Shown here piece by piece: positions 56,526-64,000 of a DNA stretch of 64,000 bases. The notes beneath the pieces were generated by a model. It did not search any database. It saw only the letters and a list, made by a program, of their open reading frames with translations, and was not told the DNA's origin. Origin of the DNA: Dysidea avara (lineage: Eukaryota > Porifera > Demospongiae > Dictyoceratida > Dysideidae); the NCBI RefSeq assembly GCF_963678975.1, contig NC_089272.1:58543574-58607573 (forward strand). The letters run 5' to 3'. The position numbers and the translations under genes are program-made. Position 1 is the stretch's first letter. Every line of letters begins with the position of its first letter.

Positions 56526-57346
56526 GGACTTTTATTGGCAAACCTGGACATGTATGCAGGTCATTACACCACACTACACTACACACTTAATTAAATGCCA
56601 AATACCATATGTCTGGCCTCCCCCACATCATTACACTAAGCAGTGCCACTATTGCACAATCATCGATATAACTGATTGGTATATCATATCATATCACCAC
56701 CTTGTTATATCGATACTATCGATGTATTGATATATCGTGGCAACACTAACCTGATGTAAATTTCATTTAGAGACTTGATCACTTAGTGACCTGCTGTCTC
56801 AAGCTGTGATAAATGTTACTACTTTAAAGTGATGTAGCTGTGTCATTTATGATTAGTAGTTGTTTGTGATGTGTAAGTTAAGTTGAGTTACTCCAGCTAC
56901 ATAACAAGCAATTCTATGTGCCTAGCTGTGTACTTGCAAGCTCAATTGTAGCTGTGCTGATATAACAAACTGTCAAACTGAATGAACCAGATCCTTGATG
57001 TGTTGTAATTAAGCTACCTAAACACTGTTGTATATAAAAGTTATTTTACCTAAACACTACAGAAAAAGACCTAAACAGAGTCTATAGGTAACTTGCCTAT
57101 AATAATCTGTTAAGTTTTATGGGTAGTATGTTATGGCTCACATTAGTTTGCAGTGTTCCATTAAACCGCTAGAACTTCAGCATTACTATAACAAACTTTG
57201 TCACTTCAATTCATGGCTGTAAAAGTTTGTGGTTTCATGTTTCTCATGGCTTCCCAGTTCAATCAATACTTCACCTGTGTGGCCTGTGTCTACCATGTGA
57301 CAAATGAAATTAAGTTACTTGTCATTTTTCTACAGAGTGTATTTAT

Positions 57347-58081
57347 GTAATAGTTATACCATGGCTGCGAGGGATTTTGCTGATATATACACCCAAAGCG
57401 CGAGGGCCGCAGGCCAAGGGCTGCGGGTGTATGTCAGCAAAATCCCAAGCAGCCATGGTACAAGTGATATATATCACTTGGGGCGCACTCACCTAATAGG
57501 TGAAAGAACTAATGAGAACTCATCCCATTTGTTTATACAGTAGCATCTGAAGATCGATTGTGGTTTTAATAGCCGTTAAAACGTCATTAATACGTTACTA
57601 TGCTTCAACACGCAATGTTAGAAAATTTGTGATTGTGAGATGGAGTTTATATTGTTATCATTTTTGTACTAAGTTAAGCCAACTAACTTCGCTATTGGGA
57701 CAGTAAGTAAGTTATTATATTAATTTAAGTACTTAGAACTGTAAGTTACTAACCTATTTCAACGTAGCAGTAGTAGCTTTGCTGTTCCATGGTCTGTTCA
57801 AAGGCTGATACGCGGTGGGTAGAAATACGCATCCACAATCGCCCAAACAATTATCTTGTGCCTTCATTATCCTTTAGTAACAACCAAGTTAGCAACCTCT
57901 ACAAAACCGAGTCCCACAATACAAAGCTCTATGTCGCTCAATATAACGAGTCAAAGCGCATCGATTCTTTGAACTGGCTGGGTATCAAAGTCATTGGCAA
58001 ACCGCTTTCCCATGATATTGCCCGGGCAATATGCGAGTTAAACACCGAGCGGCGCCTTTGAACGCCCACGATAAAGTGGTA
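57347..58081. mobile_element. ~735-bp insertion with palindromic left part
   Basis: Absent from block A3 (26,383 reads GTATTTATAATTG straight through). A 107-bp hairpin (57,356-57,462) begins with TACCATGGCTGC and has arms containing GGGATTTTGCTGA. The outer ends TATACCA and TGGTATA may be short inverted repeats. It carries the 90-aa frame at 57,789. Confidence 0.65.
57789..58061 (+). CDS. 90-aa ORF in insertion, unknown
   Basis: Reads MVCSKADTRWVEIRIHNRPN, KTESHNTKLYVAQYNESKRI, LNWLGIKVIGKPLSHDIARA and ends NTERRL. Codon-like composition, no membrane segment, no signal peptide. GC content is higher than the flanks. No family recognised. It may be a captured or element-encoded fragment; it has no visible splice sites. 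Confidence 0.3.
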   Translation: MVCSKADTRWVEIRIHNRPNNYLVPSLSFSNNQVSNLYKTESHNTKLYVAQYNESKRIDSLNWLGIKVIGKPLSHDIARAICELNTERRL

Positions 58082-58261
58082 TATAATTGTAATAAACAAG
58101 CTTGGACATTAAATAGTAGCTACAAGAAATACAAAACCTTGTATATCATTACCAAGCAATATTTGTGTACTCTCCAACTGGCTTGAGAAAAAATTTGTTG
58201 GGTCCTTCTAGCAGTAGCAAGTGAAGATACAGCAAAAGAAGTAGCAAAGAGTAGCTGCTAG

Positions 58262-58662
58262 TAGGGCTGGGCGGTTTCTCGGTATTATAGTAATACCGCG
58301 GTATTGCAATGAAACGATATCTGTATCGCGTAGATTTCGGTGAAACGATAATATCACGATATCGATATTATTACGATTTTTAGTGTTTGTGACAGCTTAT
58401 TAAGCCCTTAAGGTTGTTATAATGCACCTCAAATAATCACGTGATACTACTGCAAACAAGGACCTAGTACTAGCTAGTCAATTTTTTTTTACAAAGATCG
58501 AGATACTCTAATAGAACAGTCAGCTAGGATCGAGATACCCTAATAAAGCAGTCAGCTACTCTAATATAGCAGTCATCTTTAATAACCGCGATTAATAGTA
58601 ATATCGTGATATATTTCTGCACGATATATCGTGAAGCGAAACTCCAATACCGCCCAGCCCTA
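58262..58662. mobile_element. hAT-type MITE, 401 bp
   Basis: Ends TAGGGCTGGGCGGT and ACCGCCCAGCCCTA. Perfect 8-bp duplication GCTGCTAG (58,254-58,261 and 58,663-58,670). The empty site is GTAGCTGCTAGTATTG at 26,556. The interior has three copies of an ACTCTAATA(G/T)A(A)CAGTCA-like motif. Confidence 0.92.
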
Positions 58663-59419
58663 GCTGCTAGTATTGAGATTCTCCCTTCACTAATAATAGT
58701 GCCTGTGTTATACTGTGACATTAATGTTTCAGTACCTGTCTTGTCCAGGACAGTAAACTAACAGTAAGCATATTTTATTAAGCCTCAAACATCAAAGAAA
58801 ATTCTGAATAAATTTCTAACATGGGTTATACATGTAAGCTTCCAAGTCAGCAAAATTTAGCACCTGAAGTTTAATTGTCTCCTATTATATTCCTCCCTCC
58901 ATTGGTAGCCAGTACATAGCAGCAGCTGAGCAATGTTGACAGATCCATCATGGTCTCATGTGACTAGACTGACTGCTTTCTTTTAAGTGCGATAGAAAAT
59001 GGTGGTCTCACCATGTATAACAAGCAAATGTGTGGAAAGTTTCCAGTCCAGTCGAGTGATTGTATACAACCTTTGTGACTACAATAACAAGACTAAAACT
59101 TCACTAACTCATTTAGTTTTGCTTGTTGCCAACTTATTAGCCTGTCAGAAATTTAGGGTGCACATCCCATAATGGATATATTTATTTGTTAAGGATGTGA
59201 GGCAAGCTGGTAAAACATATTTAAATGTGTTGTGTAATTTCTTCTAACTGCATATTTTCCTTGTTTTTACTGTAGAAACTAGCTAGTAACTCAGATGACA
59301 ATTTCACCTTAGAACTGCATGGGTTCACCCAGTGGCAAATCTCGGCAAGAGGTCAGCAATTTTGTACTGGAATATGTTAAAAATGTGTGTACCCTATACA
59401 TCATTATATATACACTGTA

Positions 59420-59716
59420 CAAGTACACGAAAAAAATTGGAATTTTCAACTAGAGTAGGGACCATAGCACATCGATAAAAAGTACTGAAACAAGCTGGAG
59501 TAGTCCATGATATTAAATCACTGTAAAACAATAAGAAGTGTTATATCCCTACTGTGCATTTCCGTTATGGTATCTTGAGCACAGTAGGGATATAACACTT
59601 TTTATTGTTTTACGGTGATTTAATGTCATGGACTACTCCAACTTGTTTCAGTACTTTTTATCGATGTGCTATGGTCCCTACTCTAGTTGAAAATTCCAAA
59701 TTTTTTCGTGTACTTG
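59420..59716. mobile_element. long hairpin (foldback), ~140-bp arms
   Basis: CAAGTACACGAAAAAAATTG pairs with CAAATTTTTTCGTGTACTTG. The arms include AGTAGGGACCATAGCACATCG-type text and TGTTATATCCCTACTGTGC around a ~18-nt loop. A truncated relative is at 63,620-63,847. Confidence 0.9.
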
Positions 59717-60575
59717 TTTGTTAACTTTTTTTGTAAATAATTTTATTATGACTGGTGAACCCACGCATACCACATCTGAAAAGGCAACGCGTGCCCCAGC
59801 TATGTCAATTATCATGTGAAAAGTGAAGTATCCATTACGCTTCGTTATCAGCTATGTTCAACCCGTTACACAGCATTTCGAATTAAGAACTGTTTGAAAA
59901 GCACCTCCACAATCCACGCATACCAATTAAAAGAAAGAAATCATGACACGCGTCCCAATCATATTATAATTATCATCTGAAAAGTGAAGCATCCATTACG
60001 CTCGCTGTCGGCTATGTTCAACCCATTACACAGCAGTACGAATCAAGAACTGTTTGAAAAGCACCTCTGCATATCAAAATAGCCACGATGAAAAATACAG
60101 ACAGTTTCCGTTTCGAAGGGAAGCCATCACGTGCTCGCGCCAAATCGACACCTTTCCCTGTCAGCAAAGATGAATGGGACACAAAGAAGGACACTGGTAA
60201 GTCCATGAAGAATGCATTGTACGTACTGTGGTATGCCAAAGGCACCTGTCGGGCTGAAGTGACGTCGAACAGTGAAAAAATCAAGCCCGTAGCCTTAGCC
60301 GTTATCGAGTAACGCTTGTCTGAAGGCATCAGTCAGTCAGTCAGTTACTCAGTCAGTAGAAAATTCCATTGAATAAAAATGTCTGAAATTTCATAGCAAC
60401 TTGTTGAAAGCGTTTCGGGTTGATCTGAAAGCTTGTTTGGGTTTATTTTACCTCACCAATACTGCCTCATCGTCGTAAGGGAAAATTGAGGCTGATTTTT
60501 GGGTGACATTATTTTGTGAGCACCGCCTACTCCTTTTTGTGGTCCCTACTATACAGTTACTATTGTACTGTATGA
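59717..60575. mobile_element. rest of composite insertion, inverted copy of 62,965-63,560
   Basis: Runs from the hairpin to GTGGTCCCTACTATACAG. Together with it, it is absent from block A3. The middle holds a 75-aa frame at 60,088-60,312 (MKNTDSFRFEGKPSRARAK, SMKNALYVLWYAKG), a piece seen again at 63,200-63,420 and, decayed, at 24,020-24,130. A high-copy non-autonomous element is likely. Confidence 0.7.
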
Positions 60576-60740
60576 TACATACAAGTGCATTATAGACAAT
60601 AATTATATTTTGTTTTGTGTTGTAGGAAGTTGGTCTTGAAGGTGATGACTCCATTAAGGGTCAGTTCTTTGAGGTTAGTAAGTGCTGCAGTGCAAAAAGT
60701 TACATATGAATATTGTTGTCATGTAGTTAAGATCACAAGT

Positions 60741-60906
60741 ATACGGTCAGATGAGTGCAGTGTTCAAATTGATACAAGTCGTAAATGTAGCTGGCATGTT
60801 GGCCAGCCAAAGCCTCTGTGACCAAAGCCCAAGAATCCGGCTAAGGTGCACATCTGGGGAGCAATATCCATTGAAGGTGCCACATCAATTGTGATCTTTA
60901 CTGAAA
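60741..60906 (+). pseudogene. Tc1/mariner transposase fragment
   Basis: Reads SDECSVQIDTSRKCSWHVGQ, then a TGA, then PKPKNPAKVHIWGAISIEGA and TSIVIFT. This is the central catalytic region of Tc1-like transposases (second Asp in SDE; KVHIWGGIS pattern). It is cut at both ends and has a stop, so it is dead. It interrupts the third exon copy of block B3. Confidence 0.85.
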
Positions 60907-60919
60907 CTCTCACAGCCAC

Positions 60920-62138
60920 CAGCTACCATTGCTGCTGGCTCTGATATGGGAGTAGTGAATATGATAATATGTGGTAAGAATAGTTATCTGTTGTCTATAA
61001 AATGTAACACAAACACTGTCAACAGAACATAGTTATCACCTTCTGTTTGGGTATACATTCAGACAAGTGATAATTAATGATGAACACAATGAACCAGCTA
61101 GAGTGACATGTCAAAACATGTTATTGGGATTTTTCAAATGAAACCATAAAACAAAATTTTACACAACACTGAATTTTACTCCATAGTTCTTAGGAATTAT
61201 AAAGAATTACCAATAAAACAAATCCTATTATACACTCAGCACTTTTTACGCCACCAAGTCATCCTAGACGTAACCCACACCAAGTACCTTGGAGTGGTTA
61301 TTGACTCAAAACTCTCTTGGTCACAGCATATTAAAGAGATTTCTAACAAAGCTAATAGAGTCAAAAGTTTTCTACAGCACAATCTCCAAAATTGTCCTTC
61401 ATCCATTAATCAAACCAATGTTGGGAACTTGGGGTACTCCTGTGTCATTTAGGCACCTCATACAAATAATCACATATCTGTGATTGAATCAGTCCATTGA
61501 CATTCTGTATGCAAGCTTGTTTTTATTAATTACTCTCCTTTTCTAGTGTTTCTGAAGGCTAAATCGGAAATAGAGCTCGGCGGTATTGAAATTTGAATAC
61601 ACGGTATTAGTATCAGGAAAATATCACGGTATATCGGTATATAGTTAGCTTGTTATTGTAACTATTGCATCATTTCTTGGGCCTAGTATGAAGTGGTATC
61701 ATCCCCAAAAACCAAAATATATAGTTCAGTACAAGTAGGCATGTGTTGTAATGTGACAACCTCAAGAGTTTGTTTAAGGCGTGTCTGTTAAACCAACAAC
61801 AAATTGGATAATTAAACATCAAAGGCTGGGTTAAAAGCAATCCTATACCGATATTCATCAATATACCGGTATTTCGATATATCGGTTATCAAACACTGTC
61901 ACGGTATGATAATCGGTTATGATAATTTATCACGATAAACGGTATTACCGATATATCGCAGAGCACTAATCGGAAACAACTCATCTCATATGTCAAATTC
62001 AGAAACCTTTATGTGAAATAAATTTTGATCTGATGTGATAAGGCCCTCCCATTTTTCAACAAATGTTTGAAAGTGGCATTGTTGTATTGGCATATTCATC
62101 CTTCATAAATTAATGTATGTTGCAACCATAGCTAACAC
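60920..62138. repeat. duplicated segment, block B1
   Basis: Second copy of 16,728-18,246. It holds the decayed reverse transcriptase (YLGVVIDSKLSWSQHIKEIS at ~61,286-61,345). It lacks the hAT transposon and has the empty site TAACAC at 62,133-62,138. Confidence 0.85.
61571..61968. mobile_element. hAT-type MITE, 398 bp
   Basis: Left TAGAGCTCGGCGGTAT, right reverse complement TAGTGCTCTGCGATAT. Perfect 8-bp duplication ATCGGAAA on both sides. Absent from block A1 near 18,075. Confidence 0.88.
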
Positions 62139-62161
62139 TATGTATTTCAGTAGCTACAAAA

Positions 62162-63300
62162 ATGTTAGTACATCAGAAAATGAAACCTCACAGCATTCAC
62201 CTCTTTAATAAGACCACCTCATTATAGTGACCAAGTAAACTAGGTCCCAAGCATAGCTAAGGTTTACTTCATGACCTTATAAATATAGACCACCTCATTA
62301 TAGTGACCATGTCAAGTAGGTCCCAAACACAGCTAAGATGTATCATTAATAAGACCACCTCATTATAGTATCCATACTATCGGAGAGAAGTCAGATGTGT
62401 CCAAATCTACAACTTTAGTTCTGGTGTCCAGCTTTATCAGCTGTTTTACCTGTGTGTCTGTTCCTTTGCTAGTGTCACCTAGTGTTCAAGCTACAGTTGA
62501 CAGTGGCACTACAGTGGAGGAGGATACAGTGACATCATATACAGCAACTGAAATACCTTGACCCACAATCAAATGGTACAAACTAAATATATTAGTTCGT
62601 GTCAGTAAATTGAATATGCTGTGTATTGTACATGTCATGCAAATTTTCAAGATAAGCAAACTTTGTGTAACTCAAATGACTTGGCTGTCCACGAAGCATT
62701 TATAGTCAGTATCTTTGTTAGTGATCATTTGATAGACAATGAGATTTCTGTCATGTAAACATGTGTACTTCAAATCAATTACTAAAGTTCTCAAAAAATT
62801 AATTTCATTTTGAAGCTCATCCATTAACACTGTTCAATTACTCTAATAGAACATACGCTATCTGTGATAGAATGGATAAGATACTCTAATTAAACAGTCA
62901 CCTTCAAACAATAGATTTTATACTTTATGCAATATATATCTATCATATAGTATGATAGTACTGTATAGTAGGGACCACAAAGGTTTGGACATGGCCCACA
63001 AAACATCACTCAAGAACCAGCCCTGATGACGATCAAGCAGTATTGGTTAGGTAAAACTAAGCCCAAACAAGCCTTCAGATTGGCCCAAAATGTGTTCAAC
63101 AAGTTACTATGGAATTTTAAAAAATGCTGAGTAACTGACTGACTGACTGATGCCTTCAGATGATAACAGCTAGCTAAGGCTATGATCTTTTCACTGTTTG
63201 ACATCACTTCAAGCGGACATGTGTCTTTTGACATACCGATCTTTTCACTGTTTGACGTCACTTCAAGCGGACATGTGTCTTTTGACATACCGCAGTATGT
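62162..63300. repeat. duplicated segment, block B2
   Basis: Second copy of 22,668-24,130, without the MITE at 22,922. Near 63,183-63,290 a ~55-bp unit (ATCTTTTCACTGTTTGACRT) is tandemly doubled. Confidence 0.85.
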
Positions 63301-63619
63301 ACAATGCATTCTTCATGAACTTACCAGTGTGTTCCTTTGTGTCCCATTCATCTTTGCTGACAACGAATGGTGTCAGTTTGGTAGTATCATGTGATGGCTT
63401 CCCTTCATAATGGAAATCGACCATATTTTTCATGGTGGCTACTTTGTGCTTTTCAAACAGTTCTTGATTTGTAATGCTGTGTAACGGGTTGATAATAGCT
63501 TACAATGAAGCATAATGGATACTTCACTTTTCAGATGATAATTGCTAGATGGGGAATGTGGCACTATTTCTTGTGATGCAGTATGTGTGGATTTACCAGT
63601 CATACAAAAAGTTAACTAC

Positions 63620-63847
63620 CAAGTACACAAAAAATTGAAATTTTCAACTATAATAGGGACTATAACACATCGACAGAAAGTGTTGAAACAAGCTGGAGTA
63701 GTACACGGTATTAAATTACAATAAAACAATAAGAAGTGTTATATCCCTACTGTGCATTTCCATTATGGTATTTTGAGTACAGTAGGGATATAATACTTAT
63801 TATTTTATTGTGATTCAACATCAAATAGTACTCCAGCTTGTTTCAGC
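63620..63847. mobile_element. hairpin element, right arm truncated
   Basis: CAAGTACACAAAAAATTGAA, then CAATAAGAAGTGTTATATCC pairing with the following arm up to CCAGCTTGTTTCAG. The outermost right arm is missing compared with 59,420-59,716. Confidence 0.8.
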
Positions 63848-64000
63848 TATCCATAAGACATTACTACAATACTTATTTCCTTTATTAGTGAGACATTCAG
63901 GTGGGATGTTACTGTGTTGTGTTGCTACTTTCATATTTAAGTGTTACATATGTCAGTAATTTATTACTATTGCCAGATAATGTATCATAATGTGACCGGA

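Larger units (their letters stand above)
56684..60740. repeat. duplicated segment, block B3
   Basis: Second copy of 25,735-27,483. It retains exon copies at 59,276-59,351 (LASNSDDNFTLELHGFTQW) and 60,626-60,673 (one E-to-G change), and the third exon is cut off at ACAAGT by a Tc1 fragment. It contains three insertions listed separately. Confidence 0.9.

Overview
This is eukaryotic, metazoan-type DNA: AT-rich, with many short GT-AG introns of about 50 nt, no bacterial operons, and very dense transposon remnants. Several things point to a demosponge, plausibly Amphimedon or a relative: the secreted fibrinogen-related gene with SCEDIYN repeats, a TKL-like kinase fragment of a type I associate with sponges, the tiny introns, and dispersed repeats such as the TAGTCTCGC inverted repeats. 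This assignment is inference.

Layout. 1-6,552: a fragment of a zinc-finger coding block, then a roughly 20-exon + strand gene. Its 5' part is six copies of a 72-nt exon plus a ~50-nt intron, followed by a coiled coil, a basic conserved domain and a tail of micro-exons. 7,000-8,600: a decayed transposon-derived gene split by a hAT-type MITE. 10,367-10,621: first exon of a papain-family protease. 10,776-12,679: an inverted-repeat element (E1). 13,246-13,631: a truncated kinase. 16,700-24,100 and 25,735-27,924: one copy (A) of a large duplicated segment, loaded with a hAT (ZNF862-like) transposon, a non-LTR reverse transcriptase, and exons of an unrecognised gene. 29,107-35,722 (-): a broken DUF7869-like gene containing a CA-rich minisatellite and an inserted E-type element (E2), itself holding a second reverse transcriptase. 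36,000-42,480: repeats and hairpin elements.

42,501-48,549 is the centrepiece: a 6.05-kb transposon with ~108-bp terminal inverted repeats and a 10-bp target duplication. It carries two convergent genes, a complete 441-aa RecQ-like superfamily II helicase (+) and a seven-exon transposase (-) of about 1,111 codons that is phase-consistent throughout but has one nonsense codon. It best fits the AcademH type of DNA transposon. Two ~100-bp hairpin MITEs in the window (34,883 and 53,841) share its ends and have 9-bp target duplications.

48,643-49,662 (-): an intact secreted fibrinogen-related protein, probably the best ordinary host gene here. 53,172-55,001: a multi-exon + strand gene remnant. 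55,450-56,520: a minisatellite. 56,684-63,300: the second copy (B) of the duplicated segment, with its blocks in permuted order and different insertions. Comparing A and B gives natural empty sites that delimit most of the mobile elements.
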